Below are positions 30,587 through 40,418 of a DNA stretch of 64,000 nt, piece after piece (within the stretch, counting starts at the first letter, position 1; the number at the start of each line of letters is the position of its first letter). This DNA comes from an uncultured Cohaesibacter sp. Lineage in GTDB: Bacteria > Pseudomonadota > Alphaproteobacteria > Rhizobiales > Cohaesibacteraceae. The stretch is taken from positions 4,594,501 to 4,658,500 of the forward strand of contig NZ_OY762934.1 of assembly GCF_963667045.1 (NCBI RefSeq), read 5' to 3'. The notes below the pieces were generated by a model, which worked only from the letters and a program-made list of their open reading frames with translations, was not told where the DNA came from and did no database searches. Position numbers and translations under genes: made by a program.

Positions 30587-31564
30587 ATGTCTGTTAAATC
30601 CATTTTCGGTCTGGCTGTTGCCGCTGTCATTGCCGTGCTGCTCTATGGTTCGGTTTTCCTGGTCTATCCTTATGAACAGGCTGTCGTGACCCAGTTCGGC
30701 CGTATCGAACGGGCCGTGCGTGAGCCGGGCCTCTATTTCAAGACGCCGTTCATCCAGAGCGTGGAGTATCTGGACAAACGGGCTCGCTATCTTGAGCAGT
30801 CCGAACGGGAAGTCATCGCCTCTGGGAAGAAGCGCTTGCTGATCGATTCCTTCGCCCGCTATCGCATCACGGATCCGATCGTCTTCAAGCGTCAGGCCAA
30901 GTTCCTTTCGAACTTCGAGAGCCAGCTGAACGGCTTTATGGAAGCCTCCCTGCGCGACGTTGTTGCCGAGTTCACCTTCAAGGATATCGTGCGCGACAAG
31001 CGCGATGAGTTGGTCGAACTGATCCGCCAGAGCGTCAACGAAAAGACCGAGCGTCTTGGGGTTGAGCTGGTTGACTATCGCATTCGCCGTGCCGACTTGC
31101 CGAAGGAGAACTCCGAGGCTGTCTATCGCCAGATGCAGACGGAACGTCAGCAGGAAGCCAACGGTATCCGCGCTGATGGTGAGAAACTGTCCCAGCAGAT
31201 CCGCTCCATCGCAGATCGTAATGCGACGGTCATCATCGCCAACGCCAACCGGGATTCTGAAATCCAGCGCGGTATTGGTGACGCCCAGCGGAACGCCATC
31301 TTTGCTGAGGCCTATGGTAAGAACCCGGATTTCTTCGAGTTCTACCGGTCGATGAAGGCCTATGAAAACAGCCTTACCAATGGTGACACCCGACTGGTTC
31401 TGTCTCCGGAAGGCGAGTTCTTCAGCTATTTCAATGATGCTGGCAAGGTGCCTCTGAGCGATGTGCAGAATGCAGAAAAAGCTGCTGCCGCTGCACTGGC
31501 CCCTGCTGCTCCGGCTCCGGCAACTGCTCCGGCAGCTGCTCCGGAAGTTCCGGCGGCCAATTGA
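30587..31564 (+). CDS. hflC: HflC, membrane regulator of FtsH protease
   Basis: Partner of HflK. 325 residues with one N-terminal transmembrane segment (GLAVAAVIAVLLYGSVFLV), band-7/SPFH domain and the helical segment RQMQTERQQEANGIRADGE. The C-terminal 35 residues are Ala/Pro-rich (APAPATAPAAAPE), a low-complexity tail. Translation is coupled to hflK. Confidence 0.96.
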   Translation: MSVKSIFGLAVAAVIAVLLYGSVFLVYPYEQAVVTQFGRIERAVREPGLYFKTPFIQSVEYLDKRARYLEQSEREVIASGKKRLLIDSFARYRITDPIVFKRQAKFLSNFESQLNGFMEASLRDVVAEFTFKDIVRDKRDELVELIRQSVNEKTERLGVELVDYRIRRADLPKENSEAVYRQMQTERQQEANGIRADGEKLSQQIRSIADRNATVIIANANRDSEIQRGIGDAQRNAIFAEAYGKNPDFFEFYRSMKAYENSLTNGDTRLVLSPEGEFFSYFNDAGKVPLSDVQNAEKAAAAALAPAAPAPATAPAAAPEVPAAN

Positions 31565-31579
31565 TCAGGACAGGATAAC

Positions 31580-31610
31580 GGCCTGCGCGGTTTCAAGTGC
31601 CGCGCAGGCC
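31580..31610 (+). other. Perfect hairpin between hflC and DUF2065 gene
   Basis: An 11-bp perfect stem (GGCCTGCGCGG with CCGCGCAGGCC) with a 9-nt loop lies just after hflC. Without a T-run it may reduce but not stop transcription into the next gene, or stabilise hflKC mRNA. Confidence 0.55.
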
Positions 31611-31637
31611 TTGCCAATTTAGGCGCAAGAGGGAATT

Positions 31638-31823
31638 ATGTCAGACTTTATAGCTGCAGTCGGGCTGGTCTTCGTGATTGAAGGCTTCTTGTGGGCGGCG
31701 ATGCCCAGCAGCATGAAGCGCATGATGCTGGAAGTGGCGACCGTTCCCGGCACCAGCCTCCGGATCGGTGGCGTTGTCGCCATGGTGATAGGGGTGTTGA
31801 TCGTCTGGCTCATCCGTCACTGA
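31638..31823 (+). CDS. DUF2065 family small membrane protein
   Basis: 61 residues with two transmembrane segments (FIAAVGLVFVIEGFLWAAM and IGGVVAMVIGVLIVWLI) around a short MKRMMLEVATVPG loop, matching DUF2065, often found downstream of hflKC. Function unknown. GAGGGA precedes the ATG. A terminator follows. Confidence 0.88.
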   Translation: MSDFIAAVGLVFVIEGFLWAAMPSSMKRMMLEVATVPGTSLRIGGVVAMVIGVLIVWLIRH

Positions 31824-31842
31824 GCCCAATCTGTTGCAGTTG

Positions 31843-31886
31843 AAAGCCTCCTTGCCTGACATGCGATGAGGCTTTGTTTATTTTTT
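31843..31886 (+). terminator. Terminator of the hflKC-DUF2065 unit
   Basis: AAAGCCTC pairs with GAGGCTTT, followed by GTTTA and six T. The loop is long (17 nt), so efficiency is uncertain. It overlaps the upstream region of the protease gene. Confidence 0.6.
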
Positions 31887-31963
31887 CCTGATAGGTTTGG
31901 GGTCTCTTGAAAGAGATGCGGGATGTGTCGCCGGTGGACCGATGCCGGCTTGGGAAAAGTGTC

Positions 31964-33499
31964 ATGAAGCGTTTGCTCAATGGACTGTCCTTCGGGCTGT
32001 CTGGAGCCGGGGTTTGCCGGTTTGTTGTGGTTGCCTGTGCCGTGGGGTTCTCCTTGGCGGCTCCTGTCATGGCCGCGCCGACTTCTGACGTGGGGGGACA
32101 TGAAACCACCAAGGGGCCGCGCAGCGTTGCCGATCTCGCCGAGCGCTTGACCCCGGCCGTGGTCAATATCTCCACCATCTCGCTTGTTGCCGCCGAAGGG
32201 GCCGTTCCCATGCCCAAGGTGCCGGATGGCTCGCCCTTCAAGAAATTCTTTGACGACTATTTTGATGAAGACCTCGGGTCGGACGCAGACCGCAAGCGCA
32301 GCATGCAGTCGCTGGGGTCGGGGTTCGTGATCGATGCCAAGGGACTGATCGTCACCAACTATCATGTGATTTCCGAAGCGGACCGGATCAATGTGAAGCT
32401 TCATGACGGCTCCAACCTGCGGGCAGACCTCATCGGTTATGACAGCAAGACCGATTTGGCTCTGCTCAAGGTTGAGGCTGGCAAGCCGCTTGCCACGGTT
32501 TCTTTTGGTGGTGCGGAAGCGCTGCGGGTTGGCGACTGGGTGATGGCGATCGGTAATCCGTTCGGTCTTGGCGGTTCGGTGTCCATCGGAATCGTGTCGG
32601 CACGCAATCGCAACATCAACAGTGGTCCTTATGACGACTTCATCCAGACCGATGCGGCGATCAACCGGGGCAATTCGGGGGGGCCGCTGTTTGACATGTA
32701 TGGCAATGTTGTGGGGGTGAACACCGCGATCATCTCTCCCACCGGGTCGTCTATCGGGCTTGGCTTTGCCATTCCCTCTGACATCGTTGCCCGGGTTGTG
32801 GGGCAGTTGAAGGAGTATGGCGAAGCGCGTCGCGGCTGGCTTGGTGTGCGCATTCAGGAGCTGTCTGTCGATCTGGCCGAAGGTCTCGGGGTTAGCGAGG
32901 TGCGTGGTGCTCTGGTTACCTGGGTTAACCCGGAAGGGCCAGCCTTCGAGGCGGGACTCAAATCGGGGGACGTCATCCTGAGCTATGATGGCAAGCAGAT
33001 CGGGCAGGTAAAGGATCTGACACGGATGGTTGCCGAAACGAACGCGGGCAGGACCGTCACGCTGGAAGTGGCGCGCAAGGGTCAGATCATGACGCGTTCG
33101 GTGACGGTGGCTCAACTGGCGGATCTGGGCCATGGCGAGGCGAAGAAGCGGATGGCGATGGCCAACGGTGCCTCGCTATTTGGCATGACGTTGACGCGGC
33201 TCAATCCATCGGAGCGCAAGAAGCATCATCTTGGCGAGGATGTGGAAGGGGTTGTTGTGGCCAGTGTCGAGCCGGACAGTCAGGCAGACCTCAAGGGCAT
33301 CGAGCCGGGCATGGTGATTGTCGAGATGAATCAGGAGATTGTCTCTTCACCGGGCGATTTGGTTGAGCGCCTTGACCGTCTCAAAGACGCAAAGGGCAAG
33401 AGAACGGTATTGTTGCTGGTTGCCAAGCCTGACGGCGGGGAGCTGGAATTCGTTTCGCTGAAGTTTGATGAAGCGGGTGCAGAGCCCGGCGGGAACTGA
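31964..33499 (+). CDS. Periplasmic serine protease/chaperone, DegP (HtrA) family
   Basis: Periplasmic quality-control protease. The ATG at 31,964 yields a signal peptide ending APVMA before APTSD, and a 511-residue precursor; TTG at 31,907 and ATG at 31,916 are in-frame alternatives. The catalytic triad is His in IVTNYHVISE, Asp in SKTDLALLKV and Ser in NRGNSGGPLFD. Two PDZ domains follow; the first begins near GWLGVRIQELS and the second near GMTLTRLNPS. Its place after hflKC matches other Rhizobiales. Confidence 0.93.
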   Translation: MKRLLNGLSFGLSGAGVCRFVVVACAVGFSLAAPVMAAPTSDVGGHETTKGPRSVADLAERLTPAVVNISTISLVAAEGAVPMPKVPDGSPFKKFFDDYFDEDLGSDADRKRSMQSLGSGFVIDAKGLIVTNYHVISEADRINVKLHDGSNLRADLIGYDSKTDLALLKVEAGKPLATVSFGGAEALRVGDWVMAIGNPFGLGGSVSIGIVSARNRNINSGPYDDFIQTDAAINRGNSGGPLFDMYGNVVGVNTAIISPTGSSIGLGFAIPSDIVARVVGQLKEYGEARRGWLGVRIQELSVDLAEGLGVSEVRGALVTWVNPEGPAFEAGLKSGDVILSYDGKQIGQVKDLTRMVAETNAGRTVTLEVARKGQIMTRSVTVAQLADLGHGEAKKRMAMANGASLFGMTLTRLNPSERKKHHLGEDVEGVVVASVEPDSQADLKGIEPGMVIVEMNQEIVSSPGDLVERLDRLKDAKGKRTVLLLVAKPDGGELEFVSLKFDEAGAEPGGN

Positions 33500-33513
33500 C
33501 CAAGCGGGTAGCG

Positions 33514-33540
33514 CATGAAAAAGGGGCCAATCGGCCCCTT
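33514..33540 (-). terminator. Terminator between DegP-family gene and serB
   Basis: AAGGGGCC and GGCCCCTT form an 8-bp stem with an AATC loop. The T-run (TTTTT) is on the minus-strand exit, so it mainly serves serB; it may also act on the convergent protease gene. Confidence 0.75.
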
Positions 33541-33571
33541 CATTGTCTCTTGCATCATGCCTTGCGGGCTG

Positions 33572-34465
33572 TCAGGCGAGCACAAACTCTTCGGCCTTGT
33601 AACCCTGAATGAACAGAAGGCCGGTCAGGTCGCCGTGGTTGATGACATGCTGGGCCTGAGCCGCCACCTTCGGTTTGGCATGCAGGGCAACGCCCGCGCC
33701 AGAATTGAGGATCATCGGCAGGTCGTTGGCGCCATCGCCGACGGCCATGGTTTCCGAACGGTCAAGGCCACGCTCCCGGATCAGGTCATTGAGGCGGGCC
33801 AGCTTGGCGTCCTTGCCCAGAATCGGCATGCCAACCTCGCCAGTCAGGCGGCCATCTTCCTCGATCAGCAGGTTGGCGCGGTCCTCATCAAAGCCAAGCA
33901 GCGTGCGGACGCGGGAGGTGAAGTGGGTGAAACCGCCCGAGACCAGTGCACAATAGGCGCCGTTCGCCTTCATCGTGTGGATGAGGGCCTTGCCGCCGGG
34001 AGTGAAGGTGATGCGCTCGGCGAACAGCTTGTCGACGATGTTGAGACTGAGACCCTTGAGCAGCCCAACCCGCTCCTTGAGCGCCGGTTCGAACTCGATT
34101 TCGCCACGCATGGCGCGTGCGGTGATGTCGGAGACCTTTGCCTTGAGGCCAACCTCGTCGGCCAACTCGTCAATGCATTCCTGCTGGATTATGGTGGAGT
34201 CCATGTCGGCCAGCAGCAGCTTCTTTTTGCGTCTGGCGCTCGGTTGCAACACGATATCAACCGGCCTTTGAGAAAGAGCGGTGTGCAGTTCTGCGCGAAG
34301 GTTGGCGAGATCGGGGTGGCTGGGGATGACAAAATCACAGGCGACCCCTTCCATCAGCCAGTCAAAGCCTGTATCGACAGAAACGATGGAACGGACTTCG
34401 GCCACAAGGTCGGCGTCGACGGCAGGATTGGCCGGGGCGCTGATGAGGGTCAGGGTGAAGGACAT
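33572..34465 (-). CDS. serB: Phosphoserine phosphatase SerB
   Basis: Last step of serine biosynthesis. GGAGG lies just upstream of the ATG at 34,465, giving 297 residues. The N-terminal 80 residues form the ACT-like regulatory region; the HAD catalytic motif is LADMDSTII (nucleophile Asp87), with VSGGFTHF (motif II) and VGDGANDLPM (motif III). Divergent from miaA with only 50 bp between starts, so their promoters overlap. Confidence 0.96.
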   Translation of the reverse strand: MSFTLTLISAPANPAVDADLVAEVRSIVSVDTGFDWLMEGVACDFVIPSHPDLANLRAELHTALSQRPVDIVLQPSARRKKKLLLADMDSTIIQQECIDELADEVGLKAKVSDITARAMRGEIEFEPALKERVGLLKGLSLNIVDKLFAERITFTPGGKALIHTMKANGAYCALVSGGFTHFTSRVRTLLGFDEDRANLLIEEDGRLTGEVGMPILGKDAKLARLNDLIRERGLDRSETMAVGDGANDLPMILNSGAGVALHAKPKVAAQAQHVINHGDLTGLLFIQGYKAEEFVLA

Positions 34466-34515
34466 GGAACCTCCAAAAAATGGGAACCTCTTTTCAGGAG
34501 GCTGCAAACGGCGTG

Positions 34516-35481
34516 ATGGATAGCGGAACACAGATTGCATCGGCCCCGTCAGCGGTGTTGATAGCCGGGCCAACGGCCAGCGGCAAGTCTTCTCTTGCGC
34601 TAAGGCTCGCAGAAATCGTTGATGGTGTCATTATCAACGCAGATTCCATGCAGATCTATGACCAATTGTCCATTCTGTCCGCTCGTCCGACCGTCAAGGA
34701 AATGGGTGCCATCGAACATCGGCTCTATGGCTATGTCGACCCCGGCGAGCGCTACTCGGTCGGGCGCTGGCTCGATGATGCTGTCGAGGCGATCCGGGAT
34801 GTGCGGGCGAGGGGGCAATGCCCCATTCTGGTCGGCGGCACCGGGCTCTATTTCAAGGCGCTGATCGAGGGGCTCAATGTGGTGCCCGATGTACCGGGGG
34901 CCATCCGGGCTTTCTGGGAAGCGGAGCTTGATCGTCTTGAAGCGCCAGAAGCGCTGCATGCGGTGCTGGCCGAGCGCGATCCGGCAATAGCCGCCACGCT
35001 GAAGCCTGCCGACGGGCAGCGGATCCTCAGGGCACTGGAAATCCTTGATGCAACCGGCAAGTCCCTGCTCGACTGGCAGAAGAGCGACGCCCTGCGCCAT
35101 GATCCGGCCATCGCTGAAGGGGCGATCCGGATGGCGCTATGTCCGCCGCGGGAGCTGGTCTATGCCAAGATCGAAAAACGCTTCGACCAGATGGTCGAGC
35201 TTGGTGGTATCGATGAGGCTGTTCACATGGCCGGCCTTGGCATCGACCCGGACCTGCCGGCGATGAAGGCAATCGGGGTTTCCTATCTGGCCGATTATGA
35301 TCGCGGCGCGCTGGATTATGACGAAGCCATCCGCCTGTGCAAGCGTGATACCCGCCGCTATGCCAAGCGACAGATGACCTGGATCCGCAATCAGATGGCC
35401 GGTTGGCCCCTTTTTGACAGCGCTGAGGCGGCAATTGCCCATTTTTTGATAGAAATGAAAAAATATAAGGTGGGAAACTAG
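34516..35481 (+). CDS. miaA: tRNA dimethylallyltransferase MiaA
   Basis: Adds the dimethylallyl group to A37 of tRNAs reading UNN codons. P-loop GPTASGKSS is near the N-terminus, then INADSMQIYDQL and a C-terminal TRRYAKRQMTWIRNQ segment typical of the family. ATG at 34,516 (or GTG at 34,513) is preferred because AGGAGG lies at 34,496-34,501; an earlier ATG at 34,480 has no site. 321 residues from the chosen start. Confidence 0.94.
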   Translation: MDSGTQIASAPSAVLIAGPTASGKSSLALRLAEIVDGVIINADSMQIYDQLSILSARPTVKEMGAIEHRLYGYVDPGERYSVGRWLDDAVEAIRDVRARGQCPILVGGTGLYFKALIEGLNVVPDVPGAIRAFWEAELDRLEAPEALHAVLAERDPAIAATLKPADGQRILRALEILDATGKSLLDWQKSDALRHDPAIAEGAIRMALCPPRELVYAKIEKRFDQMVELGGIDEAVHMAGLGIDPDLPAMKAIGVSYLADYDRGALDYDEAIRLCKRDTRRYAKRQMTWIRNQMAGWPLFDSAEAAIAHFLIEMKKYKVGN

Positions 35482-35523
35482 TCTAATATTGCTGGCATTT
35501 TGGGAAAATCTGTTCAAAGCGGG

Positions 35524-35552
35524 TTGACCTTACTGGCATGACGGACTAACGT
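35524..35552 (+). promoter_or_regulatory. Candidate promoter of the ilv leader
   Basis: TTGACC (-35-like, 35,524-35,529) and TAACGT (weak -10-like, 35,547-35,552) are 17 bp apart, about 35 bp before the leader peptide start. Prediction only. Confidence 0.45.
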
Positions 35553-35586
35553 GCCTCGCGAAACGAACGGAAAGTCTGAAGCTGTT

Positions 35587-35643
35587 ATGCGAAATATTCT
35601 TGTGATTCTAGTGGGTAGGCGCACTGCTGTAATGGTTGGGTAA
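35587..35643 (+). CDS. ilvB leader peptide (attenuator)
   Basis: An 18-codon frame encodes MRNILVILVGRRTAVMVG. Eight of its residues are Ile, Leu or Val, including an uninterrupted ILVILV run, the regulatory amino acids of the ilvB-ilvH operon downstream. It is followed within 30 bp by a Rho-independent terminator. Ribosome stalling at these codons when branched-chain aminoacyl-tRNAs are scarce would be expected to favour an antiterminator. GCGCAC (35,619-35,624, inside the ORF) can pair with GTGCGC (35,659-35,664), a candidate alternative stem. Confidence 0.8.
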   Translation: MRNILVILVGRRTAVMVG

Positions 35644-35669
35644 CCGTTGCAAATGGTGGTGCGCGTCCG

Positions 35670-35692
35670 GGGCCTTTCAGAGGCCCTTTTTT
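35670..35692 (+). terminator. Attenuator terminator upstream of ilvB
   Basis: GGGCCT pairs with AGGCCC around a 5-nt loop, followed by six T. It lies 27 bp after the leader peptide stop and 167 bp before ilvB, so it can act only as an attenuator of ilvB. Confidence 0.82.
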
Positions 35693-35859
35693 ATTGCCCG
35701 AATTGGAACCACGCTGGGAATGTTGGCAGTCTTTGAGGGTTGACGGTCGTCAGGGCCAGTGTCGCCTGCCGGGGTGGAGTAATCATCACCCGATCAGGTG
35801 GCGAAATCGAAAAGTGAGCTTACGTGCTGTGCGCAGGCTCGGGTTTAAGGAATGGATGA

Positions 35860-37629
35860 ATGACACGGCAGATGACAGGTGCTGAAATGGTTATTCAAGC
35901 TCTGAAGGATCAGGGCGTGGACCATATTTTTGGCTATCCTGGGGGCGCTGTTCTCCCGATCTATGATGAAATCTTTCAGCAGGAAGATATTCGTCACATT
36001 CTCGTGCGCCACGAACAGGGTGCAGGCCATGCAGCAGAGGGCTATGCCCGTTCAACCGGAAAAGTCGGCGTGCTGCTGGTGACCTCCGGACCGGGTGCAA
36101 CCAATGCCGTGACGCCGCTTGCCGATGCACTGATGGATTCCATTCCTCTTGTCTGCATTTCCGGTCAGGTTCCGACCTCCCTGATCGGCTCCGATGCCTT
36201 CCAGGAATGTGACACCTCCGGCATCACCCGACCATGCACCAAGCACAATTATCTGGTTCGCTCGGTCGAAGAGCTGCCGCGCATCCTGCATGAAGCCTTC
36301 TATGTTGCTCGCTCCGGCCGCCCTGGCCCGGTCGTTGTCGACATTCCCAAGGACGTCCAGTTTGCGACAGGCACCTATCATGGCCCGAGTAACGTCAGTC
36401 ACAAGACCTACCATCCGCAGCTCAAGGGCGATCTGGATGCGGTTCGCAAGGCTGTCGACATGCTGGTCAACGCCAAGAAGCCGATCCTCTACACCGGTGG
36501 CGGCGTCATCAACTCGGGCACCGAAGCCTGCCAGATGTTGCGCGAACTGGTTGCTCTCACCGGCTTCCCGATCACCTCGACGCTGATGGGGCTTGGTGCC
36601 TATCCGGCTTCCGGCAAGGAATGGCTCGGCATGTTGGGCATGCACGGCACTTACGAGGCCAACATGGCGATGCATGAATGCGATGTCATGCTGTGTGTCG
36701 GGGCGCGTTTTGACGACCGTATCACCGGACGTCTTGATGCCTTTTCGCCGAATTCCAAGAAGATCCATATCGATATCGACCCGTCCTCGATCAACAAGAT
36801 CGTTCAGGTGGATCTCGGGATCGTCGGCGATGTCGGGCGCGTTCTGGAAGACATGGTCCGCATCTGGCGGGCCAGCGGCAAGAAGAATGACAAGCAGGAT
36901 CTGGCCACCTGGTGGGAGCGGATCAAGATCTGGAGAAAGCGCGATTGCCTCGCCTATCGTCCCAATGATGATGTCATCATGCCGCAATATGCCCTGCAAC
37001 GTCTCAGCGAAAAGCTGAAGGGCAGAGACTATTACATCACCACCGAGGTCGGACAGCATCAGATGTGGGCTGCCCAGTTCCTCGGGTTTGAGGAACCGCA
37101 CCGCTGGATGACCTCCGGTGGTCTGGGGACCATGGGCTACGGCTTCCCTGCCGCCATCGGCGTTCAGACAGCCCATCCCGAGAGCCTTGTTGTCGATATC
37201 TCCGGCGATGGGTCGGTGCAGATGAATATTCAGGAACTGGCCACGGCCATCCAGCACAACCTGCCGGTCAAGATCATGATCCTGAACAACGAGCATCTGG
37301 GCATGGTGCGCCAGTGGCAGCAGCTGCTGCATGGCAACCGCCTGTCCAACTCCTACGTCGAGGCCATGCCGGACTTTGTCAAGCTTGCGGACGCCTACGG
37401 GGCGAAGGGGATTGTCTGCGACAAGCCGGACAAGCTGGACGCTGCCATTGACGAGATGATCGCCTATGATGGTCCGGTCATTTTCGATTGCCGTGTCGCC
37501 AAGCTGGCAAACTGCTTCCCGATGATCCCATCGGGACGGGCCCACAACGACATGCTGTTCTCTGATGAAGCCGAGGACGAAACCATGATCGCGAATGCCA
37601 TCGGGGACGCTGGCAAGAAACTTGTCTGA
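35860..37629 (+). CDS. ilvB: Acetolactate synthase large (catalytic) subunit
   Basis: ThDP- and FAD-dependent condensation of pyruvate in valine, leucine and isoleucine synthesis. 589 residues. ThDP-activating Glu lies in HEQGAGHAAEGYAR; the ThDP/Mg motif is GDGSVQMNIQELATA with its downstream NNEHLGMVRQWQ. AAGGA precedes the ATG. The regulatory subunit ilvH follows immediately. Some genomes call this gene ilvI; the enzyme is the same. Confidence 0.96.
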   Translation: MTRQMTGAEMVIQALKDQGVDHIFGYPGGAVLPIYDEIFQQEDIRHILVRHEQGAGHAAEGYARSTGKVGVLLVTSGPGATNAVTPLADALMDSIPLVCISGQVPTSLIGSDAFQECDTSGITRPCTKHNYLVRSVEELPRILHEAFYVARSGRPGPVVVDIPKDVQFATGTYHGPSNVSHKTYHPQLKGDLDAVRKAVDMLVNAKKPILYTGGGVINSGTEACQMLRELVALTGFPITSTLMGLGAYPASGKEWLGMLGMHGTYEANMAMHECDVMLCVGARFDDRITGRLDAFSPNSKKIHIDIDPSSINKIVQVDLGIVGDVGRVLEDMVRIWRASGKKNDKQDLATWWERIKIWRKRDCLAYRPNDDVIMPQYALQRLSEKLKGRDYYITTEVGQHQMWAAQFLGFEEPHRWMTSGGLGTMGYGFPAAIGVQTAHPESLVVDISGDGSVQMNIQELATAIQHNLPVKIMILNNEHLGMVRQWQQLLHGNRLSNSYVEAMPDFVKLADAYGAKGIVCDKPDKLDAAIDEMIAYDGPVIFDCRVAKLANCFPMIPSGRAHNDMLFSDEAEDETMIANAIGDAGKKLV

Positions 37630-37668
37630 TTGGCAACGCAACCGCATTTCAAGAGAAGGAACGGCAAG

Positions 37669-38211
37669 ATGCAACAGGGATCTGCCTATTTCATTGAAGA
37701 AGTATCGACCGTACAGGAAACCCACACGCTATCTGTCCTGGTGGACAACGAACCCGGCGTTCTAGCGCGTGTTATCGGCCTCTTTTCCGGGCGTGGATAC
37801 AACATTGACTCACTGACCGTGTCGGAGACCTCTCACGAGGAACACATCTCCCGCATAACGATCGTCACGACCGCAACGCTGCAGGTGCTGCAGCAGATCC
37901 GCTCCCAGCTGGGGCGGCTGGTGCCGGTGCATGAGGTGGCTGATCTGTCGACATTCGATGTCGCACCGCTGGAACGGGAGCTGGCCTTGATCAAGGTGAC
38001 CGGAACAGGCGATAAAAGAGTGGAAGCCCTGAGATTGGCTGATGCATTTCGTGCTACGGTGATCGATGCTACGGCCGAGCATTTTGTGTTCGAGATGACC
38101 GGCCGGCAGAACAAGATCGAGCAGTTCATCTCGATCATGCAGCCGCTAGGTCTGGTCGAGGTATGCCGCACCGGTGTCGTTGCCTTGCGCCGTGGACCAA
38201 ACAAGACCTGA
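37669..38211 (+). CDS. ilvH: Acetolactate synthase small (regulatory) subunit IlvH
   Basis: Valine-binding regulatory subunit. The ATG at 37,669 with AAGGA upstream gives 180 residues; the frame is also open to a TTG directly after the ilvB stop. The N-terminal ACT domain reads HTLSVLVDNEPGVLARVIGL and FSGRGYNIDSLTVSETSHEE, and the C-terminal domain ends near VCRTGVVALRRG. Same operon as ilvB, so subject to the same attenuator. Confidence 0.95.
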   Translation: MQQGSAYFIEEVSTVQETHTLSVLVDNEPGVLARVIGLFSGRGYNIDSLTVSETSHEEHISRITIVTTATLQVLQQIRSQLGRLVPVHEVADLSTFDVAPLERELALIKVTGTGDKRVEALRLADAFRATVIDATAEHFVFEMTGRQNKIEQFISIMQPLGLVEVCRTGVVALRRGPNKT

Positions 38212-38323
38212 GCCCCGACAGGGGGAGACAACAGACCGGGCGTCCGTCCCCAGACGGATGCTCTGTGTGCTTGTCTTTGCCGGGTGGCTTTCGTTGGGGT
38301 TAAGCTGGAAGGACTGAAATTCT

Positions 38324-39067
38324 ATGAACACACGATTGAGCGTGAATGTGAATGCCGTGGCCGTGTTGCGCAACCGGCGCGACCTGCCCTGGCCGAGTGT
38401 CACTGGCCTGTCCCGGATTGCACTGGAAGCCGGGGCAAAGGGAATCACGGTTCATCCTCGTCCCGACGAACGTCATATCCGACGCAGGGATGTCTGGGAT
38501 CTTGCCGACATGATCCGCAAGGACTTTCCCGGCAAGGAGCTTTGCCTTGAAGGGTTCCCGGACAACCGTTTTCTGACCCTGTGCGAGGAAGTGAAGCCGG
38601 ATCAGACCCTGTTCGTTCCGGATGATCCGAGCCAGCAGACGTCGGACCACGGCTGGGACTTCGAGGCCAGTGATGCCTTGCTGCGGTCCTCGATCGATGT
38701 GATCAAGCGCTCCGGCATCAAGATGTCGCTTTTTGTTGATCCGGATCCGGAGCAGCCTGCCAAGGCAGCAGCCTTCGGTGCAGATCGCATCGAAATCTAC
38801 ACCGGCCCCTATGGCGCCTGCCATTCGGACCCGGCGCTGGCGGCAACACGCCTGGCTGAGGTTTCTGCGACCGCCAAGGCGGCAAGGGAAGCCGGGCTTG
38901 ATGTCAACGCCGGTCATGACCTCACGCCGGACAATCTGCCTGCCCTGATGAAGGAAGTGCCCTTTATCCGCGAAGTGTCGATCGGGCACGGCTTCATTGC
39001 CGATGCCCTGATTTACGGCTTTGCAGAGAGCGTGCGCCGGTTCCAGCGCGCCATGGGTGAAATTTAA
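38324..39067 (+). CDS. pdxJ: Pyridoxine 5'-phosphate synthase PdxJ
   Basis: Forms pyridoxine 5'-phosphate in the DXP-dependent vitamin B6 pathway. 247 residues, near family length. Motifs: MNTRLSVNVNAVAVLRNRR N-terminus, GITVHPRPDERHI, DADRIEIYTGPY-like segment and AGHDLTPDNLP with the catalytic His near VSIGHGFIADAL. It lies 112 bp after ilvH and may be read from the same transcript; PLP is the cofactor of the branched-chain aminotransferase, which gives a loose link to its neighbours. Confidence 0.94.
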   Translation: MNTRLSVNVNAVAVLRNRRDLPWPSVTGLSRIALEAGAKGITVHPRPDERHIRRRDVWDLADMIRKDFPGKELCLEGFPDNRFLTLCEEVKPDQTLFVPDDPSQQTSDHGWDFEASDALLRSSIDVIKRSGIKMSLFVDPDPEQPAKAAAFGADRIEIYTGPYGACHSDPALAATRLAEVSATAKAAREAGLDVNAGHDLTPDNLPALMKEVPFIREVSIGHGFIADALIYGFAESVRRFQRAMGEI

Positions 39068-39205
39068 GCGGCCTTTGGCCATCCCGCTCCCTTTGGGGAG
39101 CATTCAGTTCATATTTGGGCTTGACCTTGTCCCTGTCTTCTTTTAGGTCGGGTTCAAATCTTTCGGTTTCGACCAAATATCAGCCTGTTCGGGTAATTTT
39201 GTTAG

Positions 39206-40252
<1,047 letters not shown>

Positions 40253-40278
40253 GCTTCTTGTGTCTGTGAATTCTACGA

Positions 40279-40310
40279 AAATCCCGGTCCTTGTGATCGG
40301 GATTTTTCTT
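40279..40310 (+). terminator. Terminator of ilvC
   Basis: AAATCCCG pairs with CGGGATTT around an 11-nt loop, followed by a T-run (partly inside the stem). Confidence 0.75.
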
Positions 40311-40418
40311 TATGCTTTATTTAGGTTCGTCGCTGTTTGATGTTGGTCTCGATACCGGGATACGCCTATACTGTCTAACCCCCTTTTTCTTTGCTCAAGC
40401 GCTTTGGAACAAGAACAT

